A DNA stretch of 64,000 nt from CAVSVP01 sp963731125 (GTDB taxonomy: Bacteria > Pseudomonadota > Gammaproteobacteria > Competibacterales > Competibacteraceae), in assembly GCA_963731125.1 (NCBI GenBank), contig CAVSVP010000009.1:852787-916786 (forward strand), in the 5' to 3' direction. The position numbers were made by a program, and so were the translations under genes. Positions 45,652 through 55,225 of this stretch are shown here, in pieces (position 1 is the stretch's first letter; the number at the start of each line of letters is the position of its first letter). The notes below the pieces were generated by a model. The model was not told the DNA's origin and did no database searches. It worked only from the letters and a program-made list of their open reading frames with translations.

Positions 45652-46195
45652 GAACATCACTCCAAAGGATTTCTTAGTTGTTAGCAATGAATGCCTGATT
45701 AGTCACAGCTAAAGCTAAGGATAGCCACCTTAGTAGTAGGCTGAATTGGCAGACATCCGTGTGGATATGACCTACTGTAAGCAGGTCAACTATCCGCCAT
45801 AATGCTAGCCTATGGATAGGTAACAAGTAAATATCCCTTTTAACAGAATTGATATTGGCTTCAGCTTCACAGCCTAAACTTAATGATAGAAAACGGCGGA
45901 AAATTCTCAAAAAATGATAGAAAATCTTCGATAATGCAGTCTTCTAAGGCTTGCATAAAAAGGTAAAACGTTGTGTCGTGGACATCCACCGGCTTCTAAA
46001 TTTTGCCTACTTAAATACTTAGCGGAGCAATCGCCACCAGTAAGTTGATTGAGTAGCACGTTTTCCCGAACAGGGTCAACGGTTCGAAAAATGTCTGCTG
46101 CATCAAGTTTGAATCGAATTGGACCCGCCTACCCACAATGGTAAAACACGATTGATTATAGGCGAAGTGCACGGTGGTCGGAACTGTTGCCACCG
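45652..46195. other. Long intergenic region, nothing recognised
   Basis: About 540 bases between the EF-hand gene and the cytochrome gene. Reading frames are short and lack composition or start signals expected of genes. No tRNA-like fold or strong terminator was found. Confidence 0.45.
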
Positions 46196-48598
46196 TTATG
46201 GTGGCGCTTCGTCGTATCGTTTCAGCCTCTGGAGTTCCCGCAGCAGTTGCTGTGGCCCCGGTGCGGCGGGATAGAGTTGCACAAGCCGTTCCGCGTAAGG
46301 ATAAGCCCGATCCCACTGCTGCTGCTGCGCATAAAAAAGGGCCAACGCCTGCAGGACGTTGGGATCATTTCGGTTTAACTGCTCAGCCTTGTGCAGAGCG
46401 GACTCGGCTTCTTTTAGCCGCCCAAGCTGCTGTAGCGCCAGACCATAATTATAGTGTACGCGCGAGCGCTCCGGGAGCAGCCGGGCGGCCTCGCCCAACG
46501 CCTTAGCCGACCCGTTGAGTCGGTTCTGTTCCGCAAGCAACAACCCCAACGAGTAATGCAGCTCGCCTTGCTCGGGAGCGCGCGCGATGGCATCCCGCAG
46601 TTCCCGCTCGGCGTCCTGGTTGCGGCCCGTCGCATTGTAAAGATTGGCCAGATTGACCCGGGCCGGCAGAAAATAAGGGTCCATGCGGATAGCCGTCTGG
46701 TAGGATTGTTCGGCCTGCTCAAGCTGCCCCTGATTGGTATAGAGAACACCTAGATTCAGTCGGCCCGCGGGCCTGTCTGCCGTCGCCAGTTGCGCCTCAC
46801 GGTACTCGGCTAGGGCCGCCTGAAACGCTCGACGCTGTTCCGCAGTAAACAGCTCGGCTGGGACCGCAGAAAGAACCCGCGCGGCCTCAGTGCGTACGGC
46901 GCGCAGCGAATCCTTCAGCAGCGGCGCCGCCAGTGCGAGTTTCTGTTCCGGCGGCAGACGCTCCAGACCACGTGCGGCGACAGCCCGTATTAGAGGATCC
47001 TTATCCTGTATCGCTGCCGTTATGGCTTTGATGCCTTCGAGGCCATAGCCTTGCAAGAGTTCCAGCGCCGTGCCGCGTACGATAGCCGGCTGTTGCGGGT
47101 TCGCAGCCAGCGCCATGAGCTTTGCTTCGGCTTGCGGATTACCCTGGCGTCCCGCGGCGATCACTTCGCCGTAGTGCGGCTCCTGATGCCGCCCGGAACC
47201 ATACCATTTCGCTACCGTGTCAGCGGCCCACTGAGCGGGCTTTTCCGTGTGACAGCCGGTACAGGCATTAGGTGTACCAAGCTTGACTGAAAGGTCTGGT
47301 CGGGGCACCCGGAAACTATGATCGCGCCGGGGATCAACTACCATATAATGCTTGGCCGGCATATGACAATTAACGCACTGAGCACCGGCAGAACCCATCG
47401 GATGAAAATGATGCTTGGGCGAGTTATAGGTCTTAGCCGTCAGCGTTGGGAAATCTGGATTCGGCTGCTCCTGATGGCATTGCACGCAAACGGCATTTCC
47501 GGGGGCCTTAAGCTGCAAGCTATGAGGATCATGGCAATTGGTGCAACGCACGCCGGCGTGATACATTTTGCTTTGCAAAAATGAACCGTAGACATAAACC
47601 TCATCGAGAATTTGTCCGTCAGTATAATAAAGATCCTCGCGCAGCACCTCTGGCATAAAGTCGTCCAGCAGTGGACGATCGGAAGTATTCTCAGCGCTCA
47701 CTTGATGGCGGCGAGCATGGCAGGAAGCGCAGGCATCGACTTGATAGCGGGAGCCGGTTGTCTTGTAGTCCACCACCAGTCCTTGATTTGCTGAGTCTTT
47801 TGGGATCTGCCCCTTTTGCCTGGCTTTAGCCCAGCGTAGGTGATCTGCGCCGGGGCCATGGCAGGCCTGACAGCTGACGTTAATTACATCCCAGGTGGTG
47901 TGGTAGGTATCGGTCTCGGGGTCGTAATTTTTTTGCAAGTTGGTGGAATGGCACTCGGCGCACTGGCCGTTCCAGTTTTGGTACCGCCCGGTCCAGTGCA
48001 GGGGATCGTCGGGGGTAATCCGCTCATTAGGATAGAGGTGAAACCAGCGCTGACCGCCCTGGAATTTAGGGCGGCTGTCCCAGGCAATAGTCAGGCTCTG
48101 CAGCCGCCCGCCGGGAAATTGGATCAGATACTGTTGTAGCGGGTAAACGCCGAAGGTGTACTGGATCTCGAAATCACTTAATTTGCCGTCGGGTCCTTCG
48201 GTGTTAACAAAAAACTTGCCGTCTTTCTTGAAAAACCGGGAAGTCACCCCGAAGTGGGTAACGCTGGCGTCGTCAAAGTCGCCCAGCACCGTCTTTTCTT
48301 CAGCCGGCCGCATCGCCCAGTCATGATGGGAACCGGTCCATTTACGATAGGGTTCCTGATGGCATTCGGCGCAAAGCCGGTTGGCGACAAAACCGGTAGC
48401 GTCGTATTGTTCGCCCGGGGGCGCACTGGGTCGCACCGAGCCATCAGCTTCTAGCGACAACGGTTCCGGCCCAGCCATAACAACCGACATTATCCAGAAG
48501 GCCAGCGTCCCGGCGAGCCATGGCCGAAATACCGGCATGCTAATTACCAGAGGTTGCGCTGCTATCTTCTGTTCTAAATGTACGTTATTGGCTGGCAC
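46196..48598 (-). CDS. Octahaem c-type cytochrome with HEAT and TPR repeats
   Basis: An 800-residue exported protein. A signal peptide (start at 48598 or, better placed, ATG at 48538 giving MPVFRPWLAG) precedes eight CxxCH haem sites: CAECH twice, CQACH, CASCH, CTNCH, CVQCH, CVNCH and CTGCH, at about residues 76-450. A HEAT-like stretch (about 480-580, with IQDKDPLIRAVAARGLERL) follows, then five or six TPRs (LNLGVLYTNQGQLEQAEQSY onward) to the C-terminus. The haem part resembles the cytochrome c554/multihaem family with TPR tails. It probably carries electrons in the periplasm while the repeats bind a partner. It looks more GC-rich than neighbouring intergenic DNA. No reductase partner gene is adjacent. 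Confidence 0.88.
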   Translation of the reverse strand: MPANNVHLEQKIAAQPLVISMPVFRPWLAGTLAFWIMSVVMAGPEPLSLEADGSVRPSAPPGEQYDATGFVANRLCAECHQEPYRKWTGSHHDWAMRPAEEKTVLGDFDDASVTHFGVTSRFFKKDGKFFVNTEGPDGKLSDFEIQYTFGVYPLQQYLIQFPGGRLQSLTIAWDSRPKFQGGQRWFHLYPNERITPDDPLHWTGRYQNWNGQCAECHSTNLQKNYDPETDTYHTTWDVINVSCQACHGPGADHLRWAKARQKGQIPKDSANQGLVVDYKTTGSRYQVDACASCHARRHQVSAENTSDRPLLDDFMPEVLREDLYYTDGQILDEVYVYGSFLQSKMYHAGVRCTNCHDPHSLQLKAPGNAVCVQCHQEQPNPDFPTLTAKTYNSPKHHFHPMGSAGAQCVNCHMPAKHYMVVDPRRDHSFRVPRPDLSVKLGTPNACTGCHTEKPAQWAADTVAKWYGSGRHQEPHYGEVIAAGRQGNPQAEAKLMALAANPQQPAIVRGTALELLQGYGLEGIKAITAAIQDKDPLIRAVAARGLERLPPEQKLALAAPLLKDSLRAVRTEAARVLSAVPAELFTAEQRRAFQAALAEYREAQLATADRPAGRLNLGVLYTNQGQLEQAEQSYQTAIRMDPYFLPARVNLANLYNATGRNQDAERELRDAIARAPEQGELHYSLGLLLAEQNRLNGSAKALGEAARLLPERSRVHYNYGLALQQLGRLKEAESALHKAEQLNRNDPNVLQALALFYAQQQQWDRAYPYAERLVQLYPAAPGPQQLLRELQRLKRYDEAPP

Positions 48599-48619
48599 AG
48601 CGAGTAGCCTCCACTGCGC

Positions 48620-49240
48620 TCAAGGAGTTCCCGCTACCGTCGATCCCGGTCCTTCCGCGCCGGTTTTGGCGGCATTTCGGGCTGCCAAGGCAATAAACAC
48701 ATAAGCCCAGCCGTTGAAAATCAGCTCGATGGCGACAAACAAGCCAATCACCCACAGCCCTGATATGGGCCACTGGGCAATAATAATGACGCCCAGCAAG
48801 ATAGAAATGATCCCCGCTATCAACGCCCAGAACCAGCCCTTCGCCGCACGGTGCTGAAAAGCCATGATAATCCGCATCACTCCGACTCCGATCAAGGCCC
48901 CTGCCAGCATTAAAGTAAATACACTGGAGGCCAGTATCGGATCAAGCATGATAACGATACCACCCAGCACGTAAAGAAGAGCAATTAAGATGTGCCACAG
49001 AACGCTTTTCCAACCTTTGCACTGAAATGCATTCACCAGTTGCAAAACACCACCCACCAGCAGCAACGCGCCGAAGAAAAGCACGCTGGCCAGTGTTAAA
49101 CCAAACGTCATTCCCAGTCCAATGGTGCCGAGAATAATGGACAGGATGCCAAGGGCCAGAAGCCAGCCCCAGTTTTTCTTTACGTCACCGAACAGAACAT
49201 CCGGTGCTGTTCCCATCATATTTTCACGGTTTGTTGCCAT
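48620..49240 (-). CDS. HdeD-family membrane protein (DUF308)
   Basis: About 206 residues with six membrane spans in three pairs, each with the short-loop pattern typical of HdeD/DUF308 (for example GILSIILGTIGLGMTFG and the later AGIISILLGVIIIAQWPI). HdeD is associated with acid resistance in E. coli; the molecular role is unknown. Start codons at 49285, 49261 and 49240 are possible; 49240 has GGAG upstream. It lies 21 bases before the cytochrome gene, so the two may be co-transcribed. Confidence 0.85.
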   Translation of the reverse strand: MATNRENMMGTAPDVLFGDVKKNWGWLLALGILSIILGTIGLGMTFGLTLASVLFFGALLLVGGVLQLVNAFQCKGWKSVLWHILIALLYVLGGIVIMLDPILASSVFTLMLAGALIGVGVMRIIMAFQHRAAKGWFWALIAGIISILLGVIIIAQWPISGLWVIGLFVAIELIFNGWAYVFIALAARNAAKTGAEGPGSTVAGTP

Positions 49241-49684
49241 ATTCGCACGTTCTCCGGCCATTTGCGTAAACAAGCTCTTAAACATCGACGCTTAACATCA
49301 TAACAAATGCCAGGTTTATTGAAATTATCCTCTTATAACGGATCCTGCTGATGGTGGCTCAGGCCGTTCATCGAGCAAGTTCTATAGCAACACCAGTGCA
49401 TGGACGCATAATTCAGCCGACGCGAGGGTGCCGTAAAAATATTGACCAGCAATTCCCGGTCATAAGATAAGTTTCTGATTTCAAATGATTTATTGGTTGA
49501 GCTTTTCGTAAATAAAACCATTTATTAATCAATAGCATATGCCAAATATTCCATTCTATTAATGTGCTTTATTTGATTAACATGCTGTTTTTCAAAATAT
49601 TTTATTTATGAAAAGTTACGAGACAAATTATAACAAAATCAAGGTCTTAACCCGTCTCCGGGAATTGCTGTCGCGAATTGCTAA
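49241..49684. other. AT-rich intergenic region
   Basis: A gap of about 440 bases between HdeD and the isocitrate-dehydrogenase-type gene, with long A/T-runs toward its right side. It must carry the HdeD promoter. No gene or clear structure was found. Confidence 0.45.
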
Positions 49685-50728
49685 TCAGTCGTTCCTGATA
49701 CGGCTTAAGAGAGCATCGGCGTACTGCTGAGTGGAGGCCGAACCTCCCAGATCGCCGGTGCGGATCTCATCGACGTTCAAGGTCTGTTCGATGGTATCGC
49801 GCAGACGATCCCCCAGATCCTGACGCTCAACATGATCGAGCATCATGGCCGCGGCCAGCAGCAGCGCCGTGGGATTAGCCAGTCCCTTGCCGGCGATATC
49901 CGGTGCCGAGCCGTGAACCGCCTCAAAGATCGCCGCATCATGGCCGATGTTCGCACCCGGAGCCATGCCCAAACCGCCTACCAGGCCAGCGATCTCGTCG
50001 GACAGGATGTCGCCGAAAAGATTTGTGGTAACGATGACATCGAACTGCCAGGGATTCAACACCAGCTGCATGGCACAAGCATCGACGATCCGCTCGTCCA
50101 TCTCCACCTTGTCCCGGTACTTGGCAGCGTGAAGCTCGCGAGCTGCGTCGAGAAAGATACCGGTGAGGGCCTTCATGATATTAGCCTTATGTACCACGGT
50201 AACCTTTCTACGGCCTTTTCGGATGGCGTAGTCAAAGGCGAATTCGAGAATTTGACGGCTGCCCGCCCGCGTATTCACACCGGAGCTTATGGCGACAGCG
50301 CGCGGATCGTTTCCTATAGGAATGTAGTGCTCAAAGCCGACGTACAAGCCTTCAAGATTCTCACGCACAAGCACGAGGTCAATATTCTCGAAACGCCCAC
50401 CTGGAATCAATGTCTTACTCGGACGAACGTTGGCGTACAGCCTAAACTCCTTCCGAAGCTGCACATTGGAGGACCGATAACCGCCACCCACCGGCGTTTC
50501 CAGGGGACCCTTCAGGGCAAGTTTCGTGCGCCGGATACTCTCCAACGTTTGCTCGGGTAACGGATCGCCGCATTCCTTGACCCCCGCCATACCGGCTGTC
50601 CTGGTTTCCCAAGCAAACGGTGCGCCTAACGCTTCCAGAACCTGCAAGGTGGCCTCAACAATCTCGGTGCCGATCCCGTCACCCGGAATCAGCGTTGCAG
50701 GTATGGCTGTTGTTTTTGCGGAATTCAT
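49685..50728 (-). CDS. NAD-dependent isocitrate dehydrogenase-type enzyme
   Basis: A 347-residue beta-decarboxylating dehydrogenase. The N-terminal IPGDGIGTEIVEATL, substrate loop YRSSNVQLRKEF (Ser plus Asn) and metal-binding TTNLFGDILSDEIAGLVGG (core FGDILSDE) fit the eukaryote-like NAD-IDH group more than isopropylmalate dehydrogenases. It would make 2-oxoglutarate in the TCA cycle. It is transcribed alone. A tartrate or isopropylmalate enzyme is possible but less likely. Confidence 0.85.
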   Translation of the reverse strand: MNSAKTTAIPATLIPGDGIGTEIVEATLQVLEALGAPFAWETRTAGMAGVKECGDPLPEQTLESIRRTKLALKGPLETPVGGGYRSSNVQLRKEFRLYANVRPSKTLIPGGRFENIDLVLVRENLEGLYVGFEHYIPIGNDPRAVAISSGVNTRAGSRQILEFAFDYAIRKGRRKVTVVHKANIMKALTGIFLDAARELHAAKYRDKVEMDERIVDACAMQLVLNPWQFDVIVTTNLFGDILSDEIAGLVGGLGMAPGANIGHDAAIFEAVHGSAPDIAGKGLANPTALLLAAAMMLDHVERQDLGDRLRDTIEQTLNVDEIRTGDLGGSASTQQYADALLSRIRND

Positions 50729-50887
50729 TGGCGGTAAATCCTCGGTGGCGGTTTCCTTCGGGAGCTTGGGCTCACTGCGTCCTCACCATCAAGGATAGAA
50801 AATCCAATACCCCTTTTCAATCTGGTGAGATCGGGTCTTTGTGTGATACGCGGAAATGTCGCTCTTTGTAAACCAACACAATGCTTT

Positions 50888-51559
50888 TTAAGCCACCACA
50901 GGGATAACAACGATTTCCACCCGGCGATTGAGCTGACGTCCCTCGGGAGTCGCGTTAGTCGCACGGGGCTGCGTCTGGCCCAAGCCATAGGCTTCCACAC
51001 GCTGGGGAATGACATTTCTTTGCAACAGGTATTGCTCCACGGCGTGCGCGCGACGCTCGGATAGACCCTGATTATGGGCCGCCGAGCCTGTGTTATCGGT
51101 ATGGCCAACAATTACCAGTTGAGTTTTGCCATAGCGATTTAGCACATTGGCCATTTTGTCTAGCGTGCTATAGAAACCTGGCTGGATGACATCAGAATCT
51201 ATGGTAAAAGCCGTTGCGCCGGTCATACCAATCAGCAGCTTATTCTCTGGTAGCTTTTCAATACGGATAACATTTCTATCCAACTCGGGTTGGAGCACTT
51301 TTTCAAGATCTTTTTTTTGGTTGTCCATGTAACGACCAACCAGCGCACCGGTAATACCCCCCCCCACGGCACCCAGCAACAAACCCCTGCCGGTTTTCTT
51401 TGCCACCAGACCGCCTATAGCGGCACCCGTTCCCGCGCCAATCATGCCGCCTTTTTCCGTATCCGTTAAGGGCAACCTATTTCCGTATTCATCGGTAGCG
51501 CATCCAGCAAAGCCTATAAATACCACCGTCAAAAAAATCATCAATTTGATCCTATCCAT
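50888..51559 (-). CDS. OmpA-family lipoprotein with glycine zipper
   Basis: A 223-residue protein. A signal peptide with lipobox GFAGC gives a lipidated Cys at about residue 19. A glycine-zipper region follows (GGMIGAGTGAAIGG, about 37-50). The C-terminal OmpA domain has VIVGHTDNTGSAAHNQGLS and a final GRQLNRRVEIVV and would bind peptidoglycan. It likely links the outer membrane to the cell wall, like YiaD. It is a single gene. Confidence 0.9.
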   Translation of the reverse strand: MDRIKLMIFLTVVFIGFAGCATDEYGNRLPLTDTEKGGMIGAGTGAAIGGLVAKKTGRGLLLGAVGGGITGALVGRYMDNQKKDLEKVLQPELDRNVIRIEKLPENKLLIGMTGATAFTIDSDVIQPGFYSTLDKMANVLNRYGKTQLVIVGHTDNTGSAAHNQGLSERRAHAVEQYLLQRNVIPQRVEAYGLGQTQPRATNATPEGRQLNRRVEIVVIPVVA

Positions 51560-51584
51560 CTTATGCTCCTCATATTAAGTAGAC

Positions 51585-51729
51585 TTCTTGCAAAGCGCTG
51601 AGGTGCTGGGCCGGGCAGTGTCGCCGGCAGTGCACAAGGAAGTGCGCGGTAGTGAATTCTTGCCGAAGAGCAGGATTGAGCGGCGTGACACGCTCGACCT
51701 GGACAGCCAGCATCCGACTGATGCAAGAA
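51585..51729. repeat. 145-bp segment bounded by short inverted repeats, possible MITE remnant
   Basis: TTCTTGCA at 51585-51592 and TGCAAGAA at 51722-51729 bound a segment that is GC-richer than the flanks and has no gene. No target duplication was recognised. It may be an old miniature insertion between the OmpA gene and the cupin pseudogene. Confidence 0.35.
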
Positions 51730-51771
51730 ATCTAGTGAAAAATAGCTAACCGATTTTAATGCCTTGAAATT

Positions 51772-52168
51772 ATGGCAACAAAAACCACAGCCTATGAACC
51801 AGTTATAGTTCAAGAAGCGCAGTGTGCAAGAGAAAGCCAGCATGATAGCAATATTGCTGAGAAAAGCCCAATTTCTTGGAAAACGTTTATCAGCAGCGAT
51901 AAAATTCCGAGTCCAGGGTTAACATTTAAGTATTGCGCAAATACTCCCCAATGGAAAATTGCTGCGCCATCGGCATAATCAGACTGAAGTTTATTTCATT
52001 CTCGAGGAAGCCGGAATTCTTACCGTTAATAATACCGAAAAAACGATTGTTCCTTACATCGCGGTCGTTATTCCCGGTAACACTGTTCATGCTTTGGTTA
52101 ATGCTGGCTCCTTTCCTCTAAGCTTTCTTTATGCTTTTCCAGCGGGTTCTTTTCATGATATCAACTAG
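51772..52168 (+). pseudogene. Cupin-domain gene broken by a frameshift
   Basis: The first frame reads through SWKTFISSDKIPSPGLTFKYC and stops at 51978. The second frame, open from about 51947, carries LLRHRHNQTEVYFILEEAG and then AVVIPGNTVHALVNAGS and FAFP-like YAFPAGSF, the two metal motifs of a cupin. The frames join near 51950-51960, so one base has been gained or lost. The N-terminal part before about residue 30 may not belong. It ends 20 bases before the IS4-family element. Confidence 0.65.
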
Positions 52169-52187
52169 GAATTTTTAGATTAGGTAG

Positions 52188-53640
52188 CAGCCCTTTTAAC
52201 ATGTTGCGGACTTCTTACGAGCGGCAATGATTTTGGCGGTTGAGACATGTGGCTTTTGGGGATCATGAACCCGCTTGGGCGGAGGCTTCTTTGGCCCCCG
52301 AGGATGCTTCTTGAAGCGGGCCAGCCGGACCTGCCCGGCCAGTTCCATCAGCCAGACGGCAACGTCTTCCACCGGCATGGTCCGAAAGGGGCGCCAGTGC
52401 TCCTCGGGCAGCGCGACCAACATACCGGGCGTGATGGCATCCAGTTCGCCCGCCAGGTAGTAATCAGAGAATTCCCGCTCGATGGTCTCGGCTCCATGCA
52501 CCTGGGCCAGAGCGGCCTTGGTGGCGGCCATCAGATGGTAGGTCACCAGCGCTACACAAACACCAAACAACGCTGCTTTGGGATAGGCCAGGGTATCGAT
52601 CTCGCTTTCCAGCGCCACGGCCAGCCCCTGAAAAGCCGTCTCCAGGCGCCAGCGGTTGCGATAAAGTTGCGCAACACGGGCGGCATCGGCGACCTCAGCA
52701 GGCACGTTGGTCAGGAGGTAGATCACGTTGTCGCCGTCACGCGTGGGCTTGTCCAGTTGCACCCGCACCCGGCGCAGTCTCAGTGTCTGCCCTTGGGCAT
52801 CGGTCAACTCCACGGCCTGCTCGCTGACCACGCCCATGTCGGTGCGGCTCTCCCCGTGCTGCGCCTCCAAGGGCCGAAAACGCAACTGGCCGTGTTCGCG
52901 AATGATGAAGGAGGCGGAGCGTTGGGCAATACCGAACAGCAAGTCGGTGACACAGAAGTTGCGGTCCCCTATCCATACCTCACCGGCCTGCACTGTCTCA
53001 AGGATGGCCGGCAGCAGCGAACGTTCCTGGCCATGACCGTCTTCGCAGGGGAAGACATCGACCATGAGGTTACGGGCCGGCTCGAACACCACCACCGACT
53101 TGCCCGGCAGGGGGCCTGCACTCAGCCCCCGCAACTCGTTGAGCCGATGCTCGCTGGCTGGCAGCGCGTTACCATCGAGAATCTTGACCGTGTGGCCCGC
53201 CACCAGCGATGGCCGCTCATCACCCAGCGCTTGCATCACCGCCCCCGTCTCGCGCGCCGCGTAGCGCACCAACTCCGCAGCGGTATGCGTCTCGATGCGC
53301 GCCAGCTTGCGGTAGACGGCCACCACCGACACCGCAATGTCTTCGCCCGACTGGTAGGCATCGTGGATAGATCGGCGCATCCCGCAGACCACCTGGCTCA
53401 TCATCTCAAACAGCGTGGAGAAGAGCAGCTCTCGGGTGTACTGCGCCTCGGCCATCTGGGCAAACCAAGCGTCCAAACGTTCTGGATGGAAGGTGCGCTC
53501 CAGCAGCGCGCGCACCATCATCGGCACAGGCGCCTTCTTAGCAAAGCGGCGGAAGATGTCATTGCCAATCATGATACGAACCTAATAGTTATGAAAAACT
53601 CTTTCAGAATAAATCACTTGCTATCATGTTAAAAGGGCTG
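52188..53640 (-). mobile_element. Complete IS4-family insertion sequence
   Basis: A 1453-bp element. The ends CAGCCCTTTTAACATG (52188-52203) and CATGTTAAAAGGGCTG (53625-53640) are perfect 16-bp inverted repeats. The target is duplicated as GATTAGGTAG at 52178-52187 and 53641-53650, 10 bp as expected for IS4. One transposase gene fills it. Perfect ends and an intact frame suggest recent insertion. Confidence 0.93.
52196..53572 (-). CDS. IS4-family transposase
   Basis: A 458-residue DDE transposase. The first Asp is in VKILDGNALPASEHR, the second in VWIGDRNFCVTDLL, and the Glu region has the IS4 motif YRNRWRLETAF (Y-x2-R-x3-E). The last 30 residues are very basic. It lies on the minus strand with its stop inside the left terminal repeat. 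No frameshift was seen, so it may be active. Confidence 0.93.
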   Translation of the reverse strand: MIGNDIFRRFAKKAPVPMMVRALLERTFHPERLDAWFAQMAEAQYTRELLFSTLFEMMSQVVCGMRRSIHDAYQSGEDIAVSVVAVYRKLARIETHTAAELVRYAARETGAVMQALGDERPSLVAGHTVKILDGNALPASEHRLNELRGLSAGPLPGKSVVVFEPARNLMVDVFPCEDGHGQERSLLPAILETVQAGEVWIGDRNFCVTDLLFGIAQRSASFIIREHGQLRFRPLEAQHGESRTDMGVVSEQAVELTDAQGQTLRLRRVRVQLDKPTRDGDNVIYLLTNVPAEVADAARVAQLYRNRWRLETAFQGLAVALESEIDTLAYPKAALFGVCVALVTYHLMAATKAALAQVHGAETIEREFSDYYLAGELDAITPGMLVALPEEHWRPFRTMPVEDVAVWLMELAGQVRLARFKKHPRGPKKPPPKRVHDPQKPHVSTAKIIAARKKSATC

Positions 53641-53771
53641 GATTAGGTAGTTAAAACGCCTCAAGATAGAATGGCTGATAATACGTTGGGACTGCTGTGG
53701 ATCTGTAGAGCCTCTCTGCCTACGCAATGCGGGTAGAGAATCGTCAATCTTGAGTGGAGGCAACGGTCAAC

Positions 53772-54233
53772 GTGCTGATAAGAAAAAGTAAAAAATCGGA
53801 TACTGCTAAGATCTCACGTCTTTACTATGACACAGTACATGTTGTTAACGCGCAAGATTATACTGAGCGGCAAATCAATGCTTGGGCACCGACAGTATAC
53901 GAAGAGGCTTTCTGGAGGCTGCGCTTTCAAAACACTACCGTTTTTGTCGCCGAAGAAGTAGGTGTCATTGTCGGATTTGCTGACTTCGAAATAACGGGGC
54001 GTCTCGACTGCTTCTATGTCCATCATGAGTGGCAAGGTCGGAGCGTCGGCATCCGGTTACTGAACCATATTGAGGCAACGGCGAGAAAACAAAAGATATC
54101 CCGCTTGTTTGCCGAGGTTAGCATTACCGCCATGCCCTTTTTCAAAAAAATGGATTTTAGGATCGTTCGGCGTCAAAAAAAATTTTATCGAAACTGCAGC
54201 TTTATGCAGTTTTTCATGGAAAAACGCATATAG
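53772..54233 (+). CDS. GNAT-family acetyltransferase
   Basis: About 153 residues with the GNAT fold. FVAEEVGVIVGFADFEITGRLD and the acetyl-CoA loop HHEWQGRSVGIRLL (R/Q-x-x-G-x-G/A) are visible, ending FFKKMDFRIVRRQ as in YhbS/PhnO-like members. The GTG at 53772 has GGAGG upstream; a GTG at 53754 is an alternative. The substrate is unknown. It sits between two IS insertions and is AT-rich. Confidence 0.83.
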   Translation: MLIRKSKKSDTAKISRLYYDTVHVVNAQDYTERQINAWAPTVYEEAFWRLRFQNTTVFVAEEVGVIVGFADFEITGRLDCFYVHHEWQGRSVGIRLLNHIEATARKQKISRLFAEVSITAMPFFKKMDFRIVRRQKKFYRNCSFMQFFMEKRI

Positions 54234-54436
54234 TTTTTCAGCCGCACAAATTGATGATTTAAAACATAACGATTAACAAAAACGGTAACGTCCCGGTGGT
54301 ATAGGTTTTTGAAGTTATCTACGGTTTAGTGGCTTAGTAGAGCAAGGGCGAAAATAAAACGCTTGGTGTGAGTTGGAGCGGAAGGCGTCGAGGATCAAAA
54401 TAGAAGCACACATTTGGAAAAATGAGGAGCTTCGTC

Positions 54437-55215
54437 ATGATCGACATCGACACCTTCCTGACCTATCTATACGTTATGGTGGACGACTTTTGCAAGCAAC
54501 ATCCGAGCTGCGAGCGTCACCCCGGCCCGAGTGCATCGCTGAGCTGCAGCGAAGTGGTGACTTTGGCGCTGTTCGGGCAATGGTGCCACTTCAGCAGGGA
54601 ACGCGATTTCTCCCGCTATGCCCGACGCCATCTGCGCAGCGCCTTTCCCGGCTTGCTGGACCGGGCGCAGTTTAATCGTTTGATGCGCCGGTACGCCGAG
54701 GCGGTGGTGGCCTGTTTTCTTGATCTGGTAAAACTCCTGGATGCGCCGCAGTGTGCCTATGAAGCGTTGGACGGGACGGCGGCCGTCCCGCGCGATGCCA
54801 AACGCCGCGGGTCGGGTTGGCTGCCCGGGTTGGCCGATATCGGTTGGAGGAACCGCTGGGGCTGGGACGAGGGCTTCGACGTGCGGTTGTCGGTCAATCC
54901 CCTCGGGGCGATCACCGGCTTCGGCTTCGGTTCGGCCAGCACCAAGGACCAGCCCCTGGCCGAGACGTTCTTTGCCCTGCGAGCGTACCCCGATCCGCGC
55001 CTGCCCACGGTCGGCGCCCCGGCCCGAGGGCCGTAGGTCACGGACAAGGGCTTTGCCGGTCAAGCTCGCCAGCGCGACTGGCAAGATGCCTATGGCGCGG
55101 GGGTGATCTGTGCGCCCAAGCGCAACCGCCGCCACCCCGGGCCGCGGGCCTGGCGGCGGTGGTTGGCCGGCATCCGTCAAATCGTCGAGACCGTCAATGG
55201 CTGCCTCCAGCATGT
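54437..55215 (+). pseudogene. IS982-family transposase, N-terminal part
   Basis: The frame begins MIDIDTFLTYLYVMVDDF (ATG at 54437 with AGGAG eight bases before) and continues through SCSEVVTLALFGQWCHFS and YEALDGTAA. An in-frame TAG at 55034-55036 follows RLPTVGAPARGP. Beyond it the same frame goes on with VTDKGFAGQARQRDWQ to CLQHV at 55215, where ISAs1 begins. So the gene is broken twice: by a nonsense codon and by an insertion. Confidence 0.82.
55205..55215. repeat. Target duplication, left copy, of the ISAs1 element
   Basis: CTCCAGCATGT at 55205-55215, repeated at 61268-61278 at the other end of the ISAs1 element. It lies inside the IS982 transposase gene, and keeping only one copy restores its frame. 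Confidence 0.8.
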
Positions 55216-55225
55216 CACGGCTTTC

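Noticed and set aside
45674..45910. 78-codon minus-strand frame upstream of the EF-hand gene
   Set aside because: It overlaps the EF-hand leader and has irregular composition; no recognisable domain.
49333..49521. 62-codon minus-strand frame in the gap before the isocitrate-dehydrogenase-type gene
   Set aside because: No ribosome site, no hydropathy or composition expected of a gene, and no family match.
52247..53632. 461-codon plus-strand frame opposite the IS4 transposase
   Set aside because: A long antisense frame caused by GC-rich codons of the transposase; rich in His/Arg/Gln and without family features.
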